In this document: positions 1 to 8,309 of the stretch, piece by piece | How positions within the stretch are numbered: position 1 is the first letter of the stretch | Layout of the letters: every line of letters starts with the position of its first letter | Assembly (NCBI GenBank): GCA_005223375.1 | Contig: RXOD01005013.1 | Location: 1-16,494, forward strand | Direction of reading: 5' to 3' | Source: Amoebophrya sp. AT5.2 | Lineage: Eukaryota; Sar; Dinophyceae; Syndiniales; Amoebophryaceae | Length of the DNA stretch: 16,494 bases | Position numbers and translations under genes: made by a program | Notes under the pieces: model-generated | The model's database searches: none | The model's input: only the letters and a program-made list of their open reading frames with translations | Told to the model about the DNA's origin: nothing

Positions 1-1121
1 AAGTACGTGTCGGCGAAGGAGGATTTCACCGCCTGGATCGCCGCCTCCTCAAACTTCGTGCGGCTGTCGGGCTCCTGCAAGAATTTTAAGAAAGAAGGAT
101 GCGTTTCTTTGGACCTCATCAGGATCCATTATGTGTTTACATTTTCTTTTTTTTAATCGAAATAGTTCGCTCGTCTCTCTGACCACCTACAGCTACATCA
201 TGTACAACAAAAGCGCAAGCCTCTGCAATATTTATTGTCCCTTCTATAAAAAACTTCAGATTCAGTTTTAAGAAAATTGTATCCAGGTCCACCAAGCTTG
301 TTTAGTATTAGTACTGTATGTGTATACAGTACCTTCTTCAGCGCTTTTGTCGTCGCCACTACGAGTGACTCCTCTACCTTCATTTTTTTCAAAACGCTTC
401 CCGCCCCTTCCACCACGCCTCCGCCCTCGATCGCTCCTCCTGCCTCCAAGTCTGTGAAAAAGGCCTGTCCTTCTTCTGCTTCCACTTTCAGCCCCTCGTT
501 CTCTTTCTGCAGCGCGGAAAGCTGCTTCTCCATTTTTTTCAGTTCCGTCGCGACCTTTTTTCTCCGTTCGGCCTTGTCGCTCGCGAACAGCACCTCCGCC
601 TCGAGGTCGGTCTTCTTCGCCTTTCCCTGCTGCTCCAGCATCTCCCGCTTGTTTTTCACGTCGTCCTTCTCCAGTAGGCAGTCCTCCCGCTCCCGCTCCT
701 TCTGCTGCAACTTCGCATATGCCGCGTCCCGTTGGTCGTGAATCGCCGACTTGATCAGATGAATGGTCTCGCGCTCCACGTCGTGCAGCGACTTAGAAGT
801 AGCTGCGGTGCTGCTGCTCGACGACCCTCCTGGCGCCGGGTGCTGCTTCGGGGAATTCCGCGGTGAGTTCTTGGGGGATGCAGCAGGGGCAGCTCCGGCT
901 CCTCCTGCGGCTGCCGAACTGCTGACAGCCATGAACGCCTCGTAGCAGCAGTCTTGAAGCATGCCGTTGATCATGGGGTCGCTGGATTTTGCGAGGACCG
1001 ACTCGATACGCTTCACGCGATACCCGATTGGGTCCTCCTTCTGCCGCTTGGCTGGCTTGTCGTTCTTACTGGCAGTGGCGGCGCGCTTCATCGCGGCCTT
1101 AGACTTGGGCTTGGGAGCCAT
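1..1121 (-). CDS. Nuclear-type coiled-coil protein, 3' end outside window
   Basis: I do not recognise the family. Exon 1 is 1121..333 (263 codons, phase 0). The intron is 331/332 to 75 (257 nt, donor GTACTG, acceptor TTGCAG). Exon 2 is 74..1 and continues out of the window, beginning EPDSRTKFEEAA. Residues 12-28 (KR, ten residues, then AKRQK) match a classical bipartite nuclear localisation signal of nucleoplasmin type. Residues 66-110 are low-complexity Ala/Gly/Ser/Pro with three S-P-K/R sites (SPKN, SPRN, SPKQ), candidates for proline-directed kinases. Residues about 113-225 are highly charged and predicted from composition to be a long coiled coil. A Gly-rich stretch follows at 228-242. 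The start at 1121 is the first Met and is followed at once by the basic region. Without the exon junction the frame would read through the intron to a stop near 198, giving a false 307-residue product. A nuclear scaffold or chromatin role is inference only. Confidence 0.65.
311..332 (-). repeat. Perfect 9-bp inverted repeat at a 5' splice site
   Basis: On the plus strand 311-319 (GTACTGTAT) and 324-332 (ATACAGTAC) are perfect reverse complements separated by GTGT. Position 332 is the first base of the intron of the coiled-coil gene, so in the pre-mRNA the donor GTACTG forms the 5' arm of a 9-bp stem with a 4-nt loop. Such a stem could hide the donor. The repeat is seen directly; any regulatory effect is inference. 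Confidence 0.8.
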
Positions 1122-1621
1122 GACGCAGGGGTCGGGTGTAATGAATCTTGGGCTACTTCTTAGTCGCTTGCCGTGTGCCTGTGCATTCTCGTCATAGACA
1201 TATCTGGCTCTGGGCGAGTACGTAGTTGTTCTAGCTGCTCTAGCAGACGAGAAAAGGAGACGGGATTAGCTTTTCTGACGTATGATCTGTATGTATCCTC
1301 TTTTCTCTCTTCCCTTTCCTACACGACCGATCGCTCGTCATCATTCACACAACAGATAGTCTCTTTATGGATGGTGCTTCAAGCTGCGAAACAAATGCCA
1401 CCGAAACATCCGATTCGAATCAAAAACCACCGGCGCATCGTGCCTGCAAGAAGACAGGCCGTGACCGCAGACGCCGATCCATCTCTACAAAAAGTACTTT
1501 TACCTCGGTCTCTATGTAGCGTTGTTGCTTGCTTCCTTGATTTGTGAGGACCGAGGCTCCACGAAGTGGAGCTTGTGTGGGGCCGGGGCGAACTACGCAG
1601 CCAGTCACTAGAATAGGATTG
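1122..1621. other. Intergenic region with 3' hairpin
   Basis: This gap separates the start of the coiled-coil gene from the stop of the next minus-strand gene. No frame shows conserved or family-like protein. Its one distinct element is the inverted repeat at 1556-1572, listed separately. Promoter elements are not recognisable. Confidence 0.6.
1556..1572 (-). repeat. Perfect 7-bp hairpin downstream of a stop codon
   Basis: GCTCCAC (1556-1562) and GTGGAGC (1566-1572) are perfect inverted repeats with a 3-nt loop. A G-U and an A-T pair can extend the stem by two. It lies 50-66 nt downstream of the stop of the minus-strand gene at 1622-2200, so it probably falls in that transcript's 3' UTR or 3' processing region. 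It does not match the canonical histone stem-loop. Confidence 0.6.
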
Positions 1622-2200
1622 CTACGTCAACGCTTTTCGCAGTTCCCTTTCAACCAGTGCGTGTTTTGCGCGAAAAAAGGCGTCTTCCGCTTCTACTATC
1701 CTTATTTCTACCGCAGCCAGCTTCGTCTCCACCCGCTCGACTATCTCTGAGTGGAAGCTTTTTTCCAGTTCCGCGAGAAACCACTCCAACTCGGTTGCGG
1801 TTAGCTTCGCGTTTTTTACAAGCTCCGCCAAGTCCTCCATTTTTGATTTTGTGCTGCACTTCAGGGGCGCGTCGGGCGGATGCGGTTGTACTTGCGTGGT
1901 AGTTTGTTGACTTTGACTCGCTGTGGTCCCGACCCTCCTTCCGACTTGTGGCACCTCCTCCGACAATTGGAATGTTGGCGTTTCGGTTTCCTTTTTTATC
2001 TTCCGGGAGCCACCGCCGTAGTCTTCGGACCCCACGACCTCCCGCTGGTTTTTCAGCTTATCCACCGCGCGACGCACACCAGCAGCCTTGCCTCGAATGT
2101 CTGTGATCAACGTGCGAATTTTTGCACGCGGACTTGAGCCGCCAAGTTGCTCCAGAAGAGCAGGCGGCCCCCGCGCGGACGTGGAGGTCGAGGATGGCAT
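1622..2200 (-). CDS. Small helical protein of unknown function, single exon
   Basis: An open frame of 192 codons with no intron that I can see, stop TAG at 1622-1624. No family is recognised. Residues 12-55 look helical and basic (LLEQLGG, IRTLITDIRGKAAGVRR). Residues 56-118 are polar and low in complexity, rich in Ser, Thr, Gln and Pro. Residues 120-190 are a strongly predicted amphipathic helix or coiled coil (MEDLAELVKNAKL, LAELEKSF, then Glu/Arg/Lys-rich to the end). No signal peptide or membrane segment is visible. The start is the first in-frame Met, preceded within 25 nt by CGAAGA, a hexamer also found before three other starts here. It might be a chance open frame, but the directional, soluble, coiled-coil-like sequence argues for a gene. 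Like its neighbour at 1-1121 it ends in charged coiled coil, but the two show no clear sequence similarity. Confidence 0.5.
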   Translation of the reverse strand: MPSSTSTSARGPPALLEQLGGSSPRAKIRTLITDIRGKAAGVRRAVDKLKNQREVVGSEDYGGGSRKIKKETETPTFQLSEEVPQVGRRVGTTASQSQQTTTQVQPHPPDAPLKCSTKSKMEDLAELVKNAKLTATELEWFLAELEKSFHSEIVERVETKLAAVEIRIVEAEDAFFRAKHALVERELRKALT

Positions 2201-3303
2201 TATGGTTTATTGATCTTCGATTGTGCGGCACTCCCACAACTTCATCTGCCTATGCCTTCTAACGTGGTTCTTTACTACCCACTGCCAGGAACTTTGGCGG
2301 GCTCGCCAATATTTTACTTTGCGAAAGTACTTACTTTCTTATAGAGTCCTTGTTCTTCCTCGACACGACGACGTGCACGTCGTGACATTCTCACACTTCT
2401 TGTTTTTCCTCACTCCCTCGTCCTGCCTGATAGGCTGATGACGACATCACCGCGCAAGCATCCGTTGCCTATGTTGTTCCAAGCACTTCTTCGACCGTAC
2501 AATATTGAAATTGATAAGTATTCTGTCAACATCAGTTCAGCCCTAGGAGCGAGCTCCACAAGCAAATCCTCGATCTCACGGTCACGGCCGATGGCGGCTA
2601 TAGCACGAACCATAATCATTGTTGAACAAGAAAGCAACTACAGCTTATGCGCTGCAGATTTAGGTTGTCGCGCGAGGCCTGTAACCGCCGCCACCATCCA
2701 GAAGCAGAAGAACAAGACTGACGCCACACCGGACCACCCGCGCCAATTTGCAGACCGCGGCCGCGCCGTGGGCCGCCTGTGCCGCCCCGGATCGCGAACC
2801 GAGTCGGCTGCGCCACGTTTCAGACCGCGCGGGCCGCCTATGGAAGCCCGGAACGGGAACAGCAGAAGCTCCTGACGAACGTTCGTTTTCGTGCTCCTCC
2901 TCACGAGGTGCAAGAAAAAGCGCGAGAGGCGGTGAGAGAATTGCACGGGCTGTCTAGCAGTATCATCATCGAGGGACCGGGCGCCACCTTATGGTGCCTG
3001 GCTTCCCTTGTAATAGATAGGAAATCGTCCTCGAAATGGATATCGACGCTCACAGCTTCGCTAGCGTTCAGGTCCATCCTTCTCTCCCTGAGTTGCTACC
3101 TCCAGATTTGCAGGAGCAGGAAAAAGCAGGCTGCTGCAGTCTGTCTCCCCGAATTTCATCCTGGCCTGGGTTCCCTCACCGTGGTCGCGCCGCCGGCACC
3201 GTCCCAAGGAGCTCCATGCTCGGAGCAAAGCAGCCCTGCTGACCATCCGGGGGCATTACGCATCATTTTCATTGCCGTTCCAGCACCGTCAGGCTCAGGC
3301 GGT
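2201..3303. other. Gap of 1.1 kb without a firm gene
   Basis: No recognisable family in either direction. The left part (2201-2640) is moderately AT-rich with short open frames only. The right part is GC-rich and holds a plus-strand stretch open from about 2720 to 3324, containing a degenerate repeat (listed separately). It could hide a pseudogene or an exon of a plus-strand gene. Confidence 0.5.
2741..2873 (+). pseudogene. Diverged tandem coding-like repeat, probable pseudogene fragment
   Basis: Two adjacent copies start at 2741 and 2811 (CGCCAATTTGCAGACCGCG and CGCCACGTTTCAGACCGCG), then share GGGCCGCCT and a CCCGGA..CG.GAAC block. At protein level copy 1 reads QTAAAPWAACAAPDRE and copy 2 reads QTARAAYGSPERE, so the shared core is AA-C/Y-A/G-A/S-P-D/E-RE. 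The copies are 70 nt apart and therefore lie in different frames; one nucleotide fewer would put them in register. Downstream of copy 2 the frame continues as coding-like sequence (EVQEKAREAVRELHGL). This fits a decayed repeat protein or two exons of an unknown plus-strand gene. I cannot name a family. Confidence 0.35.
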
Positions 3304-5163
3304 TCACGCTGTCTTTGTTTTTAATATCGCAGCGACGCTTCCGTCCGAATCCGTTATGGAGGTGTCCAACTCTTGCGATCTTTCACCAGGGGCATGCTTG
3401 GCACTTCGAAACCTGTTCCGCCGTCGCCAGAAACCTGCAGCACTGTTCAACAGCGCCACCAGACACTCCTGCGTAGTGAGTGTCCCTCGTCGCGCACGCC
3501 CCGAAAGTAGGACGAATATCACGCCGACGATTACCATGTTCATTGCGCGCACAAGAACGACCCCCGCACCGGAAGGATATGATGCAAGCGTCGACGCATC
3601 GATAGGAAATTCTGTAACACGAGAATCTCCAACTCCACCAGCACAACTGGAACTGTCTACACCGCGCTTTCCCTCTTTACTCTCGTCGCACTGGCCGGCG
3701 ACGGCGTTTGTTCCCAAGAGATTGCTGTTGCTTCCTGGCAGCAGACACAGGATGTGCTGCACGTCGCGGCACATGAAGACGTGAAACTGAAGCACATACA
3801 GCTCCAGCGTGTGCCTCCCGACTCTTTCCAGGAATGACGAGTGCCGCCGCGTAAGCGTGTCTGCCGACCACCACAGAAAGCCGCCGTTGCGCAGAATCAG
3901 GTAGCCAAGCAACGGTGGGCAGAAAACGTAGGGGTGTGTCTTGTTGTAGGCAAGCTTGTCGCTGTCGTATCCGAAGAGGCAGTACCACCCAACGATGAGT
4001 GCGGCAGCAAAAATTTGCGTCAGAAGACGACGCACACGAAGTTTCGTCGATCTGCTTTTGGCCCTTTCCGTGTTCTCGATTCGGTTTGTTCGGTCAGTAC
4101 TTTTATCCTGGTCGTGCTCTCCGCCCGCTCTGATCTCTGACGTAACCACGCTGCCGCCGTTCGTCTTGCTTCTTCTGTCTTCGTCTTCCTTGGCCTTCTT
4201 CTCCCCGTCGTCCGCCGGCCCCAGCGCCCGAAGATAGCTCTCCGACGGGCGCAGTAGCACTGCCGCACAGAAAGCCCCCTGCCACGCAGAGTACTTGTCG
4301 GCACCGAACCGGAAGGCGAGCTCCTTGGACCACCAGAACGCCTTTTCGTAGTAGAAGAAGTCGTTCTCGACTTCGAAGAACACCACTTGCACCAGCAGTG
4401 CTAGGCCTAATGCGAGCACCCGCGCCGTCGATGTCCTCGTGGTGAAGGACTCAGCCGTTTGTTGCGTCCAACACGTCGCGTACGTCGCGAGGAAGGCTGC
4501 GGAGTGCAGCGGCACCACGTAGTACAGTTCCATGCGACGTAAAATTACGTCCTGAAGCCCACTGTCCTGGGTCTCTAACAACAAGTGCTCGCTGTCTACT
4601 TCTTCATCCGGTGCCACTCGTGGTCGTCCCTCGAACAGCCAGAAAGCGATGGACAACAATACCGCCAAGTAGTTGATCCGGAGGAGCATGGAAACCACCC
4701 GCGTGAGCGAGAAGTCGCGCTTCCGCTCAAAGTACAGATAGTGTCCAAAGCCGGTGAGCCACACGTAGCTCGACACGAAAACCCGTACCGCATTGTACGC
4801 AAACCGGGCGCGGTAATAGTGGTAGAAAAGAAAGACGCACTGCATCCAGCCCTTCAGCTCCTCCGTTTGAAAGCGATTCAAAATCGATATTGTATTGATG
4901 ACTTTCGCAGAAGATGGCGAGCCTTCCCGTCTGCCTCCTTCCGATTGCGACTCGGTTATGGTTGCGCACGCGGCGACGAAGCACACCGCACAGGAAGCCC
5001 AAAACAAGGACGGACTGGCATTCAGGTTCCTCGGGTACGACGCAGGATAGTTGTTCCCGCGGTAAGCAAGGACGAGGACGCCGAGCGTCTGTAGCTGGGC
5101 AAGCAAAAAATGCTTGCAACGCGCAAAGACGCCGCCTTCCACGTAGCTGGGAGAGAAAAACAT
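3304..5163 (-). CDS. Cas1p/CASD1/RWA-type multi-pass O-acyltransferase
   Basis: A single-exon frame of 619 codons, stop TGA at 3304-3306. The protein is rich in hydrophobic helices and carries the marks of the Cas1p 10-TM acyltransferase family, which O-acetylates sialic acid (CASD1) or cell-wall and surface glycans (RWA, fungal Cas1p) in the Golgi. Visible family motifs are QTEELKGWMQ (99-108), FYHYYRA (113-119), SSYVWLTGFGHYLYF (131-145), ELYYVVPLHS (212-221), THPYVFCPPLLGYLILRN (409-426) and LELYVLQFH (453-461). The histidine in the last is conserved in the family. Residues about 314-377 are a hydrophilic Lys/Glu/Asp/Arg insert, and 485-530 is another polar loop. The N-terminal SGNH/PC-esterase domain of animal CASD1 is absent. 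The 714 bp before the next gene leave too little room for it, so this is a membrane-domain-only form as in plant RWA proteins. The start is uncertain: the first codons overlap a strong splice acceptor-like tract (AG at 5148-5147). Confidence 0.85.
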   Translation of the reverse strand: MFFSPSYVEGGVFARCKHFLLAQLQTLGVLVLAYRGNNYPASYPRNLNASPSLFWASCAVCFVAACATITESQSEGGRREGSPSSAKVINTISILNRFQTEELKGWMQCVFLFYHYYRARFAYNAVRVFVSSYVWLTGFGHYLYFERKRDFSLTRVVSMLLRINYLAVLLSIAFWLFEGRPRVAPDEEVDSEHLLLETQDSGLQDVILRRMELYYVVPLHSAAFLATYATCWTQQTAESFTTRTSTARVLALGLALLVQVVFFEVENDFFYYEKAFWWSKELAFRFGADKYSAWQGAFCAAVLLRPSESYLRALGPADDGEKKAKEDEDRRSKTNGGSVVTSEIRAGGEHDQDKSTDRTNRIENTERAKSRSTKLRVRRLLTQIFAAALIVGWYCLFGYDSDKLAYNKTHPYVFCPPLLGYLILRNGGFLWWSADTLTRRHSSFLERVGRHTLELYVLQFHVFMCRDVQHILCLLPGSNSNLLGTNAVAGQCDESKEGKRGVDSSSCAGGVGDSRVTEFPIDASTLASYPSGAGVVLVRAMNMVIVGVIFVLLSGRARRGTLTTQECLVALLNSAAGFWRRRNRFRSAKHAPGERSQELDTSITDSDGSVAAILKTKTA

Positions 5164-5877
5164 GTCAGCCTGTACGCCACGTCGATCAGCACGGGCACGT
5201 GGTCCGTTTTTTAGCCTGAGAATAAAGTAGCTTTAATTCCAACTACTGGAGGCTGGTGAAGACCATTCTTCTGTATCCGTTGCTGTTGCACTTTCTTACT
5301 GAAAATAGCGTGCGGTTTATGTTGGTCCGGAGATGAAGCGAATAGGCCACGAACGAAATCAAAATTTTGAATTTCTAGCGCTTGCTGCATCTCGATCTCG
5401 TGCATCCGTTATATGTAAATTGGCACAAAACAAGCAGTAGTCACGCATAAGAAAGACCGATGACACGAGAGTGAATCAATTTGGGTGAAATTCCAATTAA
5501 GACCAACAAACACAAAGACGAGGGCCGCTGCAACACAACAAAGAATGGACTGCAACGACGGCACGGTGACGCAGGATCGACCTCATGCATAATTCGGTTC
5601 AGCGTGACTGGGCTGCAGCAAGAGACGAAGATGTGCAGCTCCAAATTTTCCGGCGCAAGTCGCTGCAGGCGTAGGTCGTGCGGTGTGCGTGTGAGGACAC
5701 GGCTACCGCGGCGACCGTTTGTTGATCGTTCCTCGTCGTCTTTCTGCGCGAAGCGTGTTTCTCTGGTCGCTCATGATCGACGTTGGGTTGCGAATCAAAG
5801 AATCAATCGCGGCGAAAAATAAATTGGAATTGGATACTTTTATAAAGCACCCAAGCTCCACTGTCTTCACATAGCTT
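5164..5877. other. Intergenic region between GST and acyltransferase genes
   Basis: This stretch holds the 3' flank of the GST gene and the 5' flank of the acyltransferase gene. No frame gives a family-like protein. If the acyltransferase has a short 5' exon it must lie here, and I see no convincing candidate. Confidence 0.5.
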
Positions 5878-6921
5878 CTAGTAGGGATAGACTTTTCGGT
5901 ATTCGGCGAGCAGCGTGACCTTCTTCGGTACGGTCGCTTGGTGTCGCGCCAGCTCGTCAAACTGATCGAGGTAGGACGGCGGGATGCCGTCGAATTCGCC
6001 GCTCGCCACCATGTCCGTCACGGTAAGAATCGACACGTCCGCGATGCTGAATTTACCACCGAACGCGTAGCCATCATGCTTAGCCACCCGCTCCTCCAAG
6101 AACTTCATCGACCGCATCATCGGCCCCATCGCAAACTCGTGCCGCAGGCGAAGCTTTTTCTGTCGTGGATAGAATGGCTATGCTCTTGCTCCCGCGGTGT
6201 CCTCACAGTCACCGTCCCCGTGGATTCTCGTGCTCGTCCGAGGCGAACAACAATAAATGAATCTATCAGCGAATGCGAATCTTCCTCTTCGATGATTTCG
6301 CCAATTCCTTTTTATCATTGCTGCCTCAGAAATTTCGCATGGCCTTACTCCTAAAGTGGCTTGCCAATATGCTACAAGAAGTACCTCATTATCCGGGTCG
6401 CTGGGTGCCTTGGCCAGTACTTCCTCGCACACCATCATGACCTCCTCCACTTGCAGTGCGTCCAGCGGGTCCTTCGGCATGAGAGGCTTCTCGCCCATGC
6501 GCGCGGCGAATCGCGCGATCGCCGGACTCTGTGTGATCACCATCCCCGCTATGTGCAGTTGCGGCAGGTACCCCAGCACGGTCTGCAACTGCGACCCCCC
6601 GAAGCGGTCTGCCGCCGTTTTCATCTTCGCAGTAGCAGCGCCTTCAACTTCATCCCCGTCAGCAGGAGCTCGCGGCGCGTCTACTTGGTCCACCTCGTCG
6701 TCAGACGCTTTTTGGGTAGATGAAGCACCCGCAGCACCCGCTGGCGGGTTATCGACAGCTGTCTGCCACTTCTTTTTTTCGGCGGAGAAGTCCGAAAAGT
6801 CGAGCATGCGATTCTCCCAACCGTGCTCGCCAAAAGCATTAAACAGGGCGACGCGAGCGGGCGTAGCCCGCCCCGCGCCCTTGAAGTACAAAAAGATGGG
6901 CTTTTCGGAGCCAAAATTCAT
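5878..6921 (-). CDS. Glutathione S-transferase, sigma-like
   Basis: Two exons: 6921..6385 (179 codons, phase 0) and 6159..5878 (93 codons plus TAG), joined across a 225-nt intron (donor GTACTT, acceptor GACAG), giving 272 residues. GST enzymes conjugate glutathione to electrophiles or isomerise substrates in the cytosol. The thioredoxin-fold domain opens IFLYFKGAGRATPARVAL, with Tyr12 in the catalytic position and the R-x2-P-x-R helix start of sigma/alpha-like classes. The cis-Pro loop is GYLPQL (Pro120) and the glutathione gamma-Glu site is TQSPAIARFAA (Gln131, Ser132). The C-terminal helical domain includes YAFGGKFSIADVSILTV, the conserved GST N-capping/hydrophobic staple region (S/T-x-x-D). 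Residues about 60-108 form an Ala/Asp/Glu-rich insert between the first beta-alpha-beta unit and the cis-Pro loop, which is unusual and explains the length above the usual 200-220. The start is the first Met, directly before the domain. Confidence 0.88.
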
Positions 6922-8309
6922 CCTGTACTCTTCGATGCAGCTACGATTCGTGCGCGCAAACGGAAATGAAAATTAGGCGACGAGTGCTGCTGCTGCAGTT
7001 TAGTCCAGGGGCAAAGGTATCCATGTCTGTGGGAAGAGGACAGAACGTGAGGTAAAGGAAGACGTCTGCCCGCCCTTTTCATATAATGAACATCGAAATA
7101 TAATAGCGGCCCGTAGCCGTAGATGAAGAAGAAGTTCTGCTAAGCTACGGAAAGCCGGAAACGTTTAGAAACGCAACAAGATGAACAGGTTGAGCCTTGA
7201 CCTTGGGCCTGGATCTGAAGAATTCTCTACCTGTTGAACAGGTGCCGAGCCCGAGGCACCATCATTCATCATGCTCGTCCGGAAAGCAAAGGGCCCAACT
7301 TCCTTAGCAGGGAACACCGTCCTGACTATGTTCGTCAAATAGGACTTTATTTGGAGGTTGCTCCGCTAGCAGTATTGAGTATTGATTGTTCGTTGACCTT
7401 GACGCATTCCAACGATTCATCTTCGCAGTAGGTGAGGTAGCGGGGGCTACCGCTACGGCCAGGGCCAGCGAAAGCTGTGGTTCTCCTGCACGCACGGCTG
7501 AGCCTACTGCACAGGGCAGACACGTCTTGGTCCTCCTCTTGCTCTTGTTCGATCCAAAAATACAGTTCAAGTCCTCGAATCCAGTCTCCCGTAAATTGAC
7601 GCGGCCAAAAATTCAAGTCGATGATCATGATCCCGTGTGTACTAGTTCTAGTGTTGGGTGCATTTTCAGTGCGCTACCAGGTGTCCACTTCAGACTCAGA
7701 GAGTAGATTTGTGGTAGAGATCGAAGATTGAAGAAGATGATCGTCATCCCGGCCGGTCATTTCGTTCTTGGCCTAGATGGCCTATAACCGGTGAAACTGG
7801 TGCAACCAAAACTGTAAAAATTGGACCGCTTCTTGCTCCCAGTAAACTGAATTCCCGGGAGTAGATATGGCGTACGTTACTTATGGTTATTTCGTCTTCC
7901 CTGCTGCCACTCGGCCCGAGTCCGTGATAAACTTGCGGATCAGGAGTCTGCCGGCATTTACCTCAAAGCTGTCGCTCCTAAACTAACAGCGACGCTATCT
8001 GCGAGTCCGACCACGCTTATTTCTCTTCCTTCGGTTATCGTTATGGTTACACGTTGATGTCGATTAATTTTGTCGTCGAAACATCCGCATGGACTTATTT
8101 CTTTCTGGTTGTAATGAACTTTACCTCATAGGGAGGCCCCTGCTGGAGCTGGTGCTGACTTTCATGTCTACTGTCACTTCATTCAAACAATACATCTTTG
8201 ATCGTTATTGCAGTATCGTGCTCCTTCTTGTTCATCTTCCAGCGGAGACCAGCACGACGGGCGGTTTCCGACCAGCGGGCACCGGTCGAAGCGCGGCACA
8301 CCAAGAAGT
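6922..8309. other. Intergenic region of 1.4 kb, no gene seen
   Basis: It separates the start of the GST gene from the stop of the cysteine protease gene. Short open frames on both strands show no family-like sequence. It contains overlapping palindromes at 7229-7260 (listed separately), a 10-bp palindrome GATCATGATC near 7622-7631 and an imperfect GTCGCT/AGCGAC inverted repeat near 7970-7992. No tRNA or rRNA could be recognised. Confidence 0.55.
7229..7260. repeat. Two overlapping palindromes
   Basis: ACCTGTT-G-AACAGGT (7229-7243) is a perfect 7-bp inverted repeat with one central base. It overlaps GGTGCC (7241-7246) and GGCACC (7255-7260), a perfect 6-bp stem with an 8-nt loop. A further GAACAGGT occurs near 7183-7191. 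The site lies about 310 bp upstream of the GST start, where a dyad could be a protein-binding site; this role is inference. Confidence 0.55.

Noticed and set aside
2785..2805. tRNA T-arm-like GGTTCGCGATCC on the minus strand
   Set aside because: The loop is 8 nt, and no D-arm, anticodon arm or acceptor stem can be paired around it.
6356..6976. 206-codon plus-strand Ser/Ala-rich frame
   Set aside because: Complement of GST exon 1, which has clear GST motifs.
7108..7130. Partial match to the dinoflagellate spliced leader (CCGTAGCC)
   Set aside because: Only 8 nt match and the rest of the leader is missing. No full or relict leader was found on either strand.
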